Source of the DNA: Roseimaritima sediminicola
GTDB lineage: Bacteria > Planctomycetota > Planctomycetia > Pirellulales > Pirellulaceae
Reading direction: 5' to 3'
DNA length: 45,273 nucleotides
Assembly (NCBI RefSeq): GCF_009618275.1
Contig: NZ_WIAD01000049.1
Coordinates: 1 to 45,273 of the forward strand
The notes beneath the pieces are model-generated. The model had not been told where the DNA came from and searched no databases. It was given only the letters and a program-made list of their open reading frames with translations. A program made the translations under genes and the position numbers. Shown here in pieces: positions 34,502 through 42,795 of the stretch (the first letter of the stretch is position 1; each line of letters begins with the position of its first letter).

Positions 34502-36184
34502 TTGGATTTCGACGCGCTCATCAGACTGGTGTTTGAACTGGTTGGAGGCTTAGGCATTTTCCTGTTGGGCATGAAGAACATGTCCGACGGGATGCAAGCG
34601 GTCGCCGGCAACAGCCTGCGGCGATTGATCAGCATCGTCACCAACAATCGCTTTATGGCCACGGTCGTCGGGGTGGTCGTGACCGGCGTGGTGCAGAGCA
34701 GCTCGATCACCACGGTGATGGTCATCGGTTTCGTCAACAGCGGCGTGATGGAACTGGCTCAGGCGGTGGGCGTGATCATGGGGGCCAACGTCGGCACCAC
34801 GGTTACCGGTTGGTTTCTGGCACTGAAGATCGGCAAGTACGGGCTGCCGCTGTTGGGCGCCGCGGCGTTTGTGTACCTGTTTTCCAGCGGCGATCGCTGG
34901 CGGTACTGGGCGATGGCGATCATGGGCGTGGGGATGGTCTTCTTTGGGCTGGAGCTGATGAAGGATGCCTGCGCGATCATCCGCGAAATCCCCAGCTTCG
35001 AAAGAGCCTTCCACTACTTCACGGCCGACAGCTACTTCGGCGTGCTGAAATGCGCTCTCGTGGGATGCGTGCTGACGACCCTGGTCCAGTCCTCCTCGGC
35101 CACGCTGGGGATCACGATCTCGTTGGCCTCGCAAGGCGTCATCTCCTACGAGACGGCCGCCGCGTTGGTCCTGGGAGAGAACCTGGGGACCACGATCACC
35201 GCCTTCGTCGCGTCGCTGGGAGCGACGACCAACGCCCGCCGCGCGGCCTACTTCCACGTCATCTTTAACTTTGTCGGGGTGCTGTGGATCACCGCCATCT
35301 TTCACTGGTACATCGACTTCATCCAGTCGATCATCCCGGGGGACGTCCAGAGAATAAAAATGGTCAAGGGCGTCGAGACGTTTCCCGACACGACGGCGAT
35401 GATTGCCGCAACCCATACCGTGTTCAATCTTGCCAACATGCTGCTGTTCCTGCCCTTCGTCCCGCTGTTCGTGCGCTTGCTGCACCGCCTGGCTCCGGAC
35501 AAGGGGTTCAAAGAGAAACCGCGGTTGACGGACCTGGACGTGCGGATGCTGGAAACGCCTCTGATGGCGATCGAACAGTCGCACAAGGAAGTCGAAAAGA
35601 TGGGTGCCGAATGCATCAAGATGCTGAAGTGGTTGGACGAGCTTCGTGATGCGGACAAGCCCGACAAGAAGCTGGCCGACAAACTCAAGAACCGCGAACA
35701 AGTGCTCGACGCGATGCAGGACGAAATCGCCGTCTACGTCACCAACCTGCTGGCCAACGATGTGCCGCACAGCGTGGCCGATGAAGCTCGACAACAACTG
35801 CGGATGGCCGATGAGTACGAATCGATCAGCGACTATGTGGCGAACCTGGACAAGTTCGACCGGAAACTGCGCCGCGACGGGCACCGTTTCAGCGAATCCC
35901 AGCGGGCGGGCTTGCGCGAATTGAATGCCCAGGCGATCGACTACGTCAGCGAGATCAACGAAGCCTACGTGCAGAACAACCGCAGCGTCCTGACCAAGAC
36001 GGTGGCGATGAGCAAACGGCTGCGCAGCCAGATCAAACAGCATCGCCGCAAACACATGGACGAATTGTCCGGTGGCGGCATCCCGCCGCTGGTCAGCGTC
36101 GCCTACCTGGCCTCGCTGAATGCCTACGCCCGGGTTCGCGACCACGCCGAGAACATTGCCGAAACCGTCTCCGGCGAACGGTAA
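34502..36184 (+). CDS. Na+/phosphate symporter (NptA/PNaS family) with PhoU-like domain
   Basis: 560 residues from TTG 34502 (the next ATG, 34571, would delete the first helix). Two inverted Na_Pi_cotransport repeats carry the QSSS signatures: VVQSSSITTVMVIGFVNSG and LVQSSSATLGITISLASQG, each followed by a GANVGTT / GENLGTT motif. Residues ~345-555 are a helical PhoU-like domain (MLETPLMAIEQSHKEVEKMGAECIKML...). It probably imports phosphate with sodium, with the PhoU part in the cytoplasm. In the leader, 34440-34451 can pair with 34480-34491 (one mismatch). No Shine-Dalgarno site is seen. Confidence 0.9.
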   Translation: MDFDALIRLVFELVGGLGIFLLGMKNMSDGMQAVAGNSLRRLISIVTNNRFMATVVGVVVTGVVQSSSITTVMVIGFVNSGVMELAQAVGVIMGANVGTTVTGWFLALKIGKYGLPLLGAAAFVYLFSSGDRWRYWAMAIMGVGMVFFGLELMKDACAIIREIPSFERAFHYFTADSYFGVLKCALVGCVLTTLVQSSSATLGITISLASQGVISYETAAALVLGENLGTTITAFVASLGATTNARRAAYFHVIFNFVGVLWITAIFHWYIDFIQSIIPGDVQRIKMVKGVETFPDTTAMIAATHTVFNLANMLLFLPFVPLFVRLLHRLAPDKGFKEKPRLTDLDVRMLETPLMAIEQSHKEVEKMGAECIKMLKWLDELRDADKPDKKLADKLKNREQVLDAMQDEIAVYVTNLLANDVPHSVADEARQQLRMADEYESISDYVANLDKFDRKLRRDGHRFSESQRAGLRELNAQAIDYVSEINEAYVQNNRSVLTKTVAMSKRLRSQIKQHRRKHMDELSGGGIPPLVSVAYLASLNAYARVRDHAENIAETVSGER

Positions 36185-36207
36185 AAAGCAGCACGCCGCC
36201 AAAGCAG

Positions 36208-36326
36208 CACGGCTCTCCGAGCCGTGACCGTTTCTGCTTCTCGGCTGGGACTGCCGAGCTACTATTTGCTTCTCGGCTGGGACAGCCGAGCTACTATCTG
36301 CTTCTCGGCTGGGACAGCCGAGCTAC
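36208..36326 (-). repeat. Family-F GTAG hairpins, three 32-bp tandem copies, plus related hairpin
   Basis: On the minus strand GTAG followed by CTCGGCTGTCCCAGCCGAG (8-bp stem, 3-nt loop TCC) at 36323-36304 and 36294-36272; the third copy (36262-36240) has one A for T that opens two pairs. The period is 32 bp. A separate hairpin with the same geometry (CACGGCTC, TCC, GAGCCGTG) is at 36208-36226. The last GTAG runs into the stop codon of the DUF1501 gene. Confidence 0.85.
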
Positions 36327-37771
36327 TATCCGGTGAACAGCGGATGGATCACCTTGCCGGCGGTGATCGGGCGCGGCCGCCCTTCGCGGTCGGGCAGGTA
36401 GGTTTCGGGATCCATCCCCAAAGCGTGCACGATGGTGGTGCCGAAATCGTAGGGGCTGACCGGATCGCGGATCGGATGTGCGGCCAGTTTATCGCTGGCC
36501 CCATACACCGTTCCGCCGCGGATTCCGCCGCCGGCCATCAGCCCGCTGTAACAGAACGGCCAGTGCTCGCGGCCGGCGTTGGCGGGATTGATCTGTGGTT
36601 TCCGGCCGAACTCGCCGACCCACACGACCAACGTTTCGTCCAGCATGCCGCGCTGCTCGAGATCCTCCAGCAGCGCCGACAGGGCCCTGTCCGAAGGCGG
36701 GATCAGGTCGTCCTTCAAACGATTGAAGTTGTTGACATGGGTGTCCCAGAAGTTGCGTCCGTCGTTGTGCCAGTTCACGCTGACCAGCGGCACGCCGTGT
36801 TCGACCAAGCGGCGGGCCATCAACACGCTCTGGCCGTGGATGTTGCGTCCGTATCGCTGCCGCACTTTTTCCGGTTCGGCCGCCAGATCGAAGGCCTTGC
36901 GGACGTGCGGTGAAGCCAACAGCCGGTGGGCTCGCTGTTGATGTTGGCGGAGCGTCGCGGTGGGATCGTCGGTGCCGCGTCCGAGCAACGGAGCGTCGCT
37001 TTCCATCTGCCGGCGCTGGGCGTCCAATTGTTTCAGCAGCGTGACCCGGCTCTCCAAACGTGCCAGTGACATGTCCGCCGGCAGGGCCAGCGAGCTGGGC
37101 TTCCAGTCCGCCGCGTTGGGGTCGCCGGTCAGCAAAAGTCCGTCGTGTGCCGGCCCCAACCAACCGCCGTGTTGTCCGGGCGCCTCGCCTCCCGGAGCCG
37201 CCGGATGCAAAGCCTTCCAGGGCAGGGTCACAAAGGATGGCACCCCCTGCTCGCTCGGCCGCAGCTTCGATACCAACGATCCCAGGTGCGGTGAATCGTT
37301 GTTGCTGGGCGGTGTGGCATCGCTCTTGACAACCGGAGCCGGTTGGCCGGTGACGGCGGCGTGTCCGCTGGAGAGGTGGGCCGGATCGTCGTGAGACAGC
37401 GACCGCACGATCGCCAACTTGTCGGTCATCTGCGCGAGGTGCGTGAAGTGCTCGCAGATGGGCATCCCGGCAACGCGAGTCGACACGGGGTTGAAACTGC
37501 CCCGCACCTCCGCCGGCGCATCGGGTTTCATGTCGAACGTTTCCAGCTGGCTGGGCCCACCCCACATGAACAGGAAAATACAGGCTTTGGCCGGTTTGGC
37601 GACCGTCGCAGAGGCCCGGACGTCGGTGGCCGCAAACCAATCCGCCAACCCCATCCCCAAGCCGCTCAGCATGCCGGCCTGCAGCAGGTGACGTCGAGAA
37701 CGCAAGCTGCGACGAAAATCAGAACAACCTTCGCTGGCAGCGGAACGGCCAGGGTGTCGAGAATGCGGCAT
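36326..37771 (-). CDS. DUF1501 protein, Tat-exported
   Basis: 481 residues. N-terminal twin-arginine signal SRRHLLQAGMLSGLGMGLADWFA. DUF1501 hallmarks follow: KACIFLFMWGGPSQLETFDMKPDAP, VRSLSHDDPAHLSSGHAAVTG, GVPLVSVNWHNDGRNFWDTH, LDETLVVWVGEFGRKPQINPANAGREHWPFCYSGLMAGGGIRGG, and HALGMDPETYLPDREGRPRPI. The fold is alkaline-phosphatase/sulfatase-like, but there is no C-x-P-x-R site. In planctomycetes it usually pairs with a DUF1549/DUF1553 cytochrome protein; no such gene is adjacent here. The stop codon lies at the foot of the F repeat. Confidence 0.92.
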   Translation of the reverse strand: MPHSRHPGRSAASEGCSDFRRSLRSRRHLLQAGMLSGLGMGLADWFAATDVRASATVAKPAKACIFLFMWGGPSQLETFDMKPDAPAEVRGSFNPVSTRVAGMPICEHFTHLAQMTDKLAIVRSLSHDDPAHLSSGHAAVTGQPAPVVKSDATPPSNNDSPHLGSLVSKLRPSEQGVPSFVTLPWKALHPAAPGGEAPGQHGGWLGPAHDGLLLTGDPNAADWKPSSLALPADMSLARLESRVTLLKQLDAQRRQMESDAPLLGRGTDDPTATLRQHQQRAHRLLASPHVRKAFDLAAEPEKVRQRYGRNIHGQSVLMARRLVEHGVPLVSVNWHNDGRNFWDTHVNNFNRLKDDLIPPSDRALSALLEDLEQRGMLDETLVVWVGEFGRKPQINPANAGREHWPFCYSGLMAGGGIRGGTVYGASDKLAAHPIRDPVSPYDFGTTIVHALGMDPETYLPDREGRPRPITAGKVIHPLFTG

Positions 37772-37868
37772 CAGGCGAGAACCTCTCGGGGCAGGAGGCG
37801 TAAGGCAGGAGATCGCGGGGCAGGACGCGGAGTGGGTCGCGGCGTGTCGGCAGACCCGTAGAGGCCTC

Positions 37869-37898
37869 AGTATAGCGCGGTCTGCGGTCGCTTGTCAG
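37869..37898 (-). promoter_or_regulatory. Sigma70-type promoter of the DUF1501 gene
   Basis: Minus strand CTGACA (37893-37898), 18 bp, TATACT (37869-37874), about 97 nt before ATG 37771. Both boxes match five of six consensus bases. Confidence 0.5.
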
Positions 37899-38003
37899 CT
37901 TTTTCCGAACCGCCACGGCAAACCGCCGCCGGCCCCGACCTGCTCCAAAACGCGTGGGAAAAACGACATATTTCGCCAAGTCGCCCAAAAACCCCAGGAA
38001 CCA

Positions 38004-38033
38004 TTCGCCTTTCGCTGCCGCAAGCGGTATACT
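38004..38033 (+). promoter_or_regulatory. Possible promoter of the cold-shock gene
   Basis: TTCGCC (38004-38009), 18 bp, TATACT (38028-38033). The -10 is good and the -35 weak (3 of 6). Confidence 0.4.
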
Positions 38034-38121
38034 TCTCGCCATAGCGTCCCTCCTGGCAGTCCGAACGAAGCGACTCGGGCGGGGATTGCTGGACTGAAGT
38101 TTTTTGGAGAGGAAAAGAGAG

Positions 38122-38328
38122 ATGGCAGAAGGTACGATCAAACGGCTGACGGACAAGGGTTTTGGATTCATCGACGCCGGTGGACCCAAGGACCTGTTTT
38201 TTCACCTGTCCAGCCTGGTAGACGTCCGATTCGATGACCTTCGCGAAGGGCAGCGAGTGACTTACGAAGAAGGCAACGGCCCCAAGGGACCGTGCGCCGA
38301 GAACGTTCAGGTGGCCGACACCGAGTAG
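38122..38328 (+). CDS. Cold-shock-domain protein (CspA family)
   Basis: 68 residues, the normal length of a single cold-shock domain. RNP1 is KGFGFI and RNP2 is LFFHLSSL, both used to bind single-stranded RNA or DNA. ATG 38122 is preceded by GGAGAGG; the in-frame TTG 38104 is less likely. It acts in the cytoplasm as an RNA chaperone. It is divergent from DUF1501 and convergent with the MDR oxidoreductase, with two strong hairpins immediately downstream. Confidence 0.95.
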   Translation: MAEGTIKRLTDKGFGFIDAGGPKDLFFHLSSLVDVRFDDLREGQRVTYEEGNGPKGPCAENVQVADTE

Positions 38329-38335
38329 TTCTCTG

Positions 38336-38402
38336 CCGCGTCGCGTTGTTGACGCGGTAGGAATCTTATCTTGAACCCCGTGGATGCGATGCGTCCACGG
38401 GG
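38336..38402. terminator. Two hairpins between convergent genes
   Basis: CCGCGTC (38336-38342) pairs with GACGCGG (38351-38357) and is followed by a T-rich stretch. CCCCGTGGA (38376-38384) pairs perfectly with TCCACGGGG (38394-38402). They lie between the cold-shock and oxidoreductase stop codons and are likely bidirectional termination signals. Confidence 0.55.
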
Positions 38403-38418
38403 CGATTGCTTCCCGGGC

Positions 38419-39414
38419 CTAGGCCACGCGGATGACGACCTTGCCGCGGTCGACGCCGGTTTCGACACGGCGATGCGCTTCGGCTGCATCCTCAAAGTCG
38501 TACACGCTGTCGATGGTGACCGCCAGCTTCTTCTCGACGAACAGCCGAATTAATTCTTCCAAATCCTCGGCTTTGGACTTGGCCAACATAATCGTGCCGG
38601 ATTTCGATAGCGGCCAGGTCAACACGGTCATCAACATGCCTTTGACGTCCGGCTCGGTCGACACGTAACGGCCGCCCTCGAGCAGGACCTCGCGAACGTC
38701 CAGGTACCCCGATTTGCCGGCCGCATCGAACACGATGTTCCACCGTTCATCGGACTTCGCAAAATCGGTTTGCAGGTAGTCATAGAAGTGGTCCGCCCCC
38801 AGCTCGCGACAAAACGCTTCGTTCTCGCCGCTGGCCACCGCGTCGACGTGGCACCCATAGGCTTTTGCGATCTGCACGGCAAACATCCCCACGCCACCGC
38901 TGGCTCCGTTGACCAACACGCGCTGACCGGACTGCATCCGGCCATGGTCCCGCAGGGACTGTAGGGCGGTCGATCCGGCCAAGGGGATGGCCGCGGCCTG
39001 TTCGTAGCTCATCTCCGGCGGAATCTTGGCCACGGCACTGACGCCACACGCGGCGTACTCGGCAAGCGCCCCGCCGCGGAGCGAATCCAAAAAGGCCATC
39101 ACAGAATCGCCAGCGGTCAGCCCGCTGCCCTGTGGACACTGCACCACCGTACCCGCCACGTCGTAGCCGGGGATGCGCGGAAACCCGCCGGGCAGCAACC
39201 CCTTCATCTCGCCGGATCGCAACCGATAGTCAACCGGATTGACACTGGATGCCCGCACGGCGATCAACACCTCGTCGCTGTCCGGCTTGGGTACCGGACG
39301 CTCGGCAGGATGCAACACCGAGGCATCGCCGTAATCGTCGAAGACGATCGCTCGCATCGACTGGCCAATCGCAGAGCTGGGTTCGGGACCACCGTTGGTT
39401 TTGATGTCTGACAT
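38419..39414 (-). CDS. MDR-family NADPH:quinone oxidoreductase-like protein
   Basis: 331 residues from ATG 39414. A medium-chain dehydrogenase/reductase of the zinc-free quinone-reductase type: MRAIVFDDYGDASVL, SSVNPVDYRLRSG, PGYDVAGTV, AAAIPLAGSTALQSL, and the nucleotide motif VLVNGASGGVGMFAVQIAKAYG. It lacks the cysteine/histidine catalytic zinc ligands. It probably reduces quinones or enones using NADPH in the cytosol. The C-terminus (FEDAAEAHRRVETGVDRGKVVIRV) is typical. A start at 39357 would remove 19 non-conserved residues. It is divergent from the FAD oxidoreductase. Confidence 0.9.
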   Translation of the reverse strand: MSDIKTNGGPEPSSAIGQSMRAIVFDDYGDASVLHPAERPVPKPDSDEVLIAVRASSVNPVDYRLRSGEMKGLLPGGFPRIPGYDVAGTVVQCPQGSGLTAGDSVMAFLDSLRGGALAEYAACGVSAVAKIPPEMSYEQAAAIPLAGSTALQSLRDHGRMQSGQRVLVNGASGGVGMFAVQIAKAYGCHVDAVASGENEAFCRELGADHFYDYLQTDFAKSDERWNIVFDAAGKSGYLDVREVLLEGGRYVSTEPDVKGMLMTVLTWPLSKSGTIMLAKSKAEDLEELIRLFVEKKLAVTIDSVYDFEDAAEAHRRVETGVDRGKVVIRVA

Positions 39415-39470
39415 AACCTGTGCACTTGGATAGGAAACAACGAACGACGACGAAAGCAGCCCAGAAGCCG

Positions 39471-39510
39471 CAAACCTCATGCCGCGGTGGCAAACCTCAT
39501 GCCGCGGCCG
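39471..39510. repeat. 20-bp direct repeat in a divergent promoter region
   Basis: CAAACCTCATGCCGCGG occurs twice, at 39471-39487 and 39491-39507 (20-bp period). It lies between the MDR and FAD oxidoreductase genes and could be an operator or simply a duplication. Confidence 0.5.
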
Positions 39511-39583
39511 GGTTGCTGGTCCCGCCCAGTCGCAAGGGCGGTTTACGGCCGGCGGTCAACGCCACGGTGGCGGCGGGGCAAAC

Positions 39584-39589
39584 TATAAT
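39584..39589 (+). promoter_or_regulatory. TATAAT box upstream of the FAD oxidoreductase
   Basis: A perfect TATAAT, 69 nt before ATG 39658; no convincing -35 at the right distance. Confidence 0.35.
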
Positions 39590-39657
39590 GATCCGCCTTG
39601 CCGCAGCGGCTCGCTGCCTCTCTCGCCCCCTCCCTCGTTTTCCGCAATAAGATATCC

Positions 39658-41784
39658 ATGCTACGACGCTTTGTTTTGCTGCTTGCCAGTGGTCTGCTGC
39701 TGCCGGCCGCTGTTGCTCTGGCCGCCCCGCCGCCAGCCCAGTCCGAAACCCATGAGGCCGACGTGATCGTTTACGGCGGCACTTCGGGCGGCGTGATCGC
39801 CGCAGTCCAAGCGAAGAAGATGGGCCGTTCGGTTATCCTGGTCTGTCCGGACAAGCACCTGGGCGGATTGTCCAGCGGCGGCCTGGGCTGGACCGACACG
39901 GGCAACAAATCCGTCATCGGCGGACTGGCCCGCGAGTTCTACCATCGCGTCTGGAAACATTACGACCAAGACGAAGCCTGGAAGTGGCAGCCGCGCAGCG
40001 ACTACGGCAACAAAGGTCAAGGCAATGCCGCGATCGACGGCAAGCAGCGGACGATGTGGATTTTCGAACCGCATGTCGCCGAACAGGTCTTCGACGATCT
40101 GGTCCGCGAGCACCAGATCCCCGTCCACCGCGACCAGTGGCTCGATCGCACCTCGGGTGTGAGCAAACGCGACGGACGCATCCAGGCGATCCGCATGCTC
40201 AGCGGCCAGACCTACCGCGGACGATCCTTTGTCGATGCCACCTACGAAGGCGATCTGATGGCGGCCGCGGGCGTGGATTACCACGTGGGACGCGAGTCGC
40301 AGCAGCAGTACGGCGAACAGTGGAATGGCGTGCAGACCGGCGTGCTGCATCACGGCCATCACTTTGGCGTTCTGCCCACTCCCGTCAGCCCCTACCGCAT
40401 CCCGGACGATCCCAGCAGCGGACTGCTGCCGCGGATCAGCCCCGATCCTCCCGGCGAGTACGGCTCCGGTGACCATCGCGTGCAGGCGTATTGTTTTCGC
40501 ATGTGCTTGACCGATCACCCGGAAAACCGCGTGGCGTTTCCCAAACCCGAAGGCTACGACCCGGATCAGTACGCGCTGCTGCTGCGGGTGTTGGAAGCCG
40601 GCTGGCGCGAGGGTTTCCAAAAATTCGATCCGATCCCCAACCACAAAACCGACACCAATAACCACGGCCCTTTCAGCACCGACAACATCGGGTTCAACTA
40701 CGATTACCCCGAAGCCGATTACGAGCGGCGACGCGAGATCATCCGCGAACACGAGGTTTACCAAAAGGGCTTGATGTACTTCCTGGCCAACGACCCGCGG
40801 GTCCCGGAAGACGTGCGCAGCAAATTCGCCAAGTGGGGATTGGCCAAGGACGAGTTTCAGGACAACGGCAATTGGCCTCATCAGCTGTACATCCGCGAAG
40901 CCCGCCGAATGATCGGCCAGTACGTGATGACTGAAAACGAATTGCTGAAGAAACGTCCCACGCCCGACTCGATCGGTATGGGCTCCTACACGATCGACTC
41001 GCACAACGTGCAGCGCTACGTCACACCCGAAGGTTACGTACAGAACGAAGGCGACATCGGCGTGCGCACCGGAGGCCCGTACGAGATCGCTCTGGGGTCG
41101 GTGCTGCCGCGGCGCGAACAATGCGAAAACCTGGTCGTGCCGGTGTGCGTCTCCAGCAGCCACATCGCCTTCGGTTCGATTCGCATGGAACCGGTATTCA
41201 TGATCCTGGGTCAATCCGCGGCCACGGTGGCCTGTCTGGCACTGGATCAAGACAAAGCCGTTCAAGATGTTGACTACCAGGAAATCCGCCAGCGACTGCT
41301 GGATGACGGCCAAGTGCTCGAGTACGACGGCCCGACCGGCCGAGCCGGAGTTGGTCGCGGCACGCCGGTGGCCGATCTGGACGGCACGGTCGTCGATGAT
41401 CGGCAAGCCGAACTGTCGGGCGTGTGGAACGTCAGCACGTCGGCCTTCCGCTGGGTCGGAGGGCAGTACGCCCACGACGAGAACCGAGCCGACGGACGCA
41501 GCGTCGCGCGCTTCGAAGCTCCCCTCGAAGCCGGCCGCTACGAAGTGCGTCTGGCCTACGCGTACCATGGCAATCGGGCCACCAATGTTCCGGTCACCAT
41601 CCATCACGCCGACGGCGAAACCACGGTGACGGTCAACCAACGCAAGGAGCCGCCGATCGACAAACTATTTATCTCGCTGGGTGAGTTCACGTTCGCCGCG
41701 GACCAGCCCGCCGTCGTGACGCTTTCGAACGACGGCACCGACGGTCACGTGATCGCCGACGCCGTGCAGTGGATCGCCAAGTAG
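39658..41784 (+). CDS. Secreted FAD-dependent oxidoreductase with golvesin-like C-terminal domain
   Basis: 708 residues from ATG 39658, with a signal peptide (MLRRFVLLLASGLLLPAAVALA). The FAD site is DVIVYGGTSGGVIAAVQAKKMGRSVIL; a second FAD-contact region RSFVDATYEGDLMAAAGVDY and the C-terminal HIAFGSIRMEPVFMILGQSAATVACLALD match the FAD-dependent oxidoreductase (PF12831-type) group. Residues ~575-708 (VSTSAFRWVGGQYAHDENRADGRSVARFEAPLEAGRYEVRLAYAYHGNRATNVPVTI) form a golvesin/xanthan-lyase-type beta domain, often attached to polysaccharide-active enzymes. It probably oxidises a sugar or related substrate in the periplasm. Divergent from the MDR gene. Confidence 0.88.
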   Translation: MLRRFVLLLASGLLLPAAVALAAPPPAQSETHEADVIVYGGTSGGVIAAVQAKKMGRSVILVCPDKHLGGLSSGGLGWTDTGNKSVIGGLAREFYHRVWKHYDQDEAWKWQPRSDYGNKGQGNAAIDGKQRTMWIFEPHVAEQVFDDLVREHQIPVHRDQWLDRTSGVSKRDGRIQAIRMLSGQTYRGRSFVDATYEGDLMAAAGVDYHVGRESQQQYGEQWNGVQTGVLHHGHHFGVLPTPVSPYRIPDDPSSGLLPRISPDPPGEYGSGDHRVQAYCFRMCLTDHPENRVAFPKPEGYDPDQYALLLRVLEAGWREGFQKFDPIPNHKTDTNNHGPFSTDNIGFNYDYPEADYERRREIIREHEVYQKGLMYFLANDPRVPEDVRSKFAKWGLAKDEFQDNGNWPHQLYIREARRMIGQYVMTENELLKKRPTPDSIGMGSYTIDSHNVQRYVTPEGYVQNEGDIGVRTGGPYEIALGSVLPRREQCENLVVPVCVSSSHIAFGSIRMEPVFMILGQSAATVACLALDQDKAVQDVDYQEIRQRLLDDGQVLEYDGPTGRAGVGRGTPVADLDGTVVDDRQAELSGVWNVSTSAFRWVGGQYAHDENRADGRSVARFEAPLEAGRYEVRLAYAYHGNRATNVPVTIHHADGETTVTVNQRKEPPIDKLFISLGEFTFAADQPAVVTLSNDGTDGHVIADAVQWIAK

Positions 41785-41811
41785 CGAGAAGTGTTTCGAA
41801 CTGCAACCCCC

Positions 41812-41824
41812 GCCCCTCCGGGAG
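41812..41824. terminator. Short GC palindrome after the FAD oxidoreductase gene
   Basis: CCCTCCGGGAGGG, 28 nt after the stop codon, within a C/G-rich stretch that extends to 41850. Possible terminator or repeat; no T-run follows. Confidence 0.35.
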
Positions 41825-41861
41825 GGTCGGGTTCTCAGGCCCGGGGAGGGCTTTGATTTGC

Positions 41862-41993
41862 ATGCTACCTAAAAGCTTCAGCAAAGCGTTTCTGGTACTA
41901 CTGACCTTGGCATCGAGCGCCGGCGTGCAGGCGGCCGATCCGGTCGAGCAGTTCTCCAGTGGCCGCGGCACGCTGAACGGTCTACAAGCTTGA
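41862..41993 (+). CDS. Small secreted peptide, coupled to trmK
   Basis: 43 residues: a lysine-containing start, a clear signal peptide (AFLVLLTLASSAGVQAA) and only ~18 mature residues (DPVEQFSSGRGTLNGLQA). Its TGA stop overlaps the ATG of trmK (TGATG), the usual sign of coupled translation. It may be a real small exported peptide, a leader for trmK, or the surviving 5' end of a longer secreted protein cut off by a deletion. No homologue is recognised. Confidence 0.45.
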   Translation: MLPKSFSKAFLVLLTLASSAGVQAADPVEQFSSGRGTLNGLQA

Positions 41994-42703
41994 TGCCTCG
42001 ACTTGATCAACGGCTGAAACTGGTTGCGCGTCAGATTCGTGCGCGCTGCCACGCCGATATCGGTTCCGATCACGGGCATCTATTAAAGGCCCTGCTCGCC
42101 GCCGGCCGGATCGAGCGCGGCATCGCGATCGAGAACAAACGGCAACCGTGGGCGAACTCGCAAGCGACGCTCCGAGGACTGCCGGCCGACGTCCGCTTCG
42201 GCGAGGGCCTGCAGCCGCTGCGTCCGGGCGAAGCCGATTCGGCCAGCATCTGCGGGATGGGCGGCCGATCGATCGAGCGAATCCTGGGGGAGGCGCCCGA
42301 ACGGATTCCCGAACGCCTGGTCCTGCAGCCCAACAAACACGCCGAGCAGCTGCGGCGATGGGCGTTCGCCGCCGGCTACCACCTCCAAGAAGAGCTCCGC
42401 ACCGCCGGTCGCCGCCGCTTCGACGTTTTGGTCTTTGTCCGCGGTGACGGGCATCCCGACCCGGTCTACGATTCGCTCGACCGGGAAGCCGCCCTGGTGT
42501 TCGGACCCTGGCACCTGCGACGCTGGGAAACGTGGTTCGTGCAACAGCTGCAGCAGCAACAGCGGTATCTGGCCACACTTGGCGGCCGCGACGCGGTGGC
42601 CGGCCAGCGGCTGGCCATCCTCGATCGCTTGCTGGCCGCACGTGAAAAACACCCCCAAAAAAACTTTGCACAAACCCCTCCGAGGCGGTACTTTGAGAAA
42701 TGA
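41993..42703 (+). CDS. trmK: tRNA (adenine22-N1)-methyltransferase TrmK family
   Basis: About 236 residues, cytoplasmic SAM enzyme. Motifs match TrmK/YqfN: near the N-terminus DQRLKLVARQI, SAM loop DIGSDHGHLLKALL, ICGMGGRSIERIL (GMGG loop) and LVLQPNKHAEQLRRWAFAAGYHL. The C-terminal helical part (LRRWETWFVQQLQQQQRYL) is typical. It methylates N1 of A22 in tRNAs in bacteria that have this enzyme. The start ATG overlaps the stop of the small peptide, and its own stop overlaps an ATG (ATGA) of the next frame at 42700. Confidence 0.85.
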   Translation: MPRLDQRLKLVARQIRARCHADIGSDHGHLLKALLAAGRIERGIAIENKRQPWANSQATLRGLPADVRFGEGLQPLRPGEADSASICGMGGRSIERILGEAPERIPERLVLQPNKHAEQLRRWAFAAGYHLQEELRTAGRRRFDVLVFVRGDGHPDPVYDSLDREAALVFGPWHLRRWETWFVQQLQQQQRYLATLGGRDAVAGQRLAILDRLLAAREKHPQKNFAQTPPRRYFEK

Positions 42704-42795
42704 GGTTCATCGCGGCGCTGCCGCGTTTCGGTTCCTCATCGGGTGGAACCGTCGGCGGCACCGTGGCTTCTTCGTCGCATCGAAAGGCCGCTGCC

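Larger units (their letters stand above)
37772..38121. promoter_or_regulatory. 350-bp divergent promoter region (DUF1501 / cold-shock gene)
   Basis: No gene. It holds a promoter for each direction (37869-37898 and 38004-38033, below). The cold-shock leader is about 80 nt long and contains GGAGAGGAAAAGAGAG just before the start codon. No repeat family member was found here. Confidence 0.5.

Noticed and set aside
34550-36202. Open frame of 550 codons on the minus strand
   Set aside because: Antisense to the Na/phosphate symporter; His/Asp/Gln-rich translation without domain features, as expected for a shadow frame. The same applies to 9738-11291, 14038-15747 and 39661-41640.
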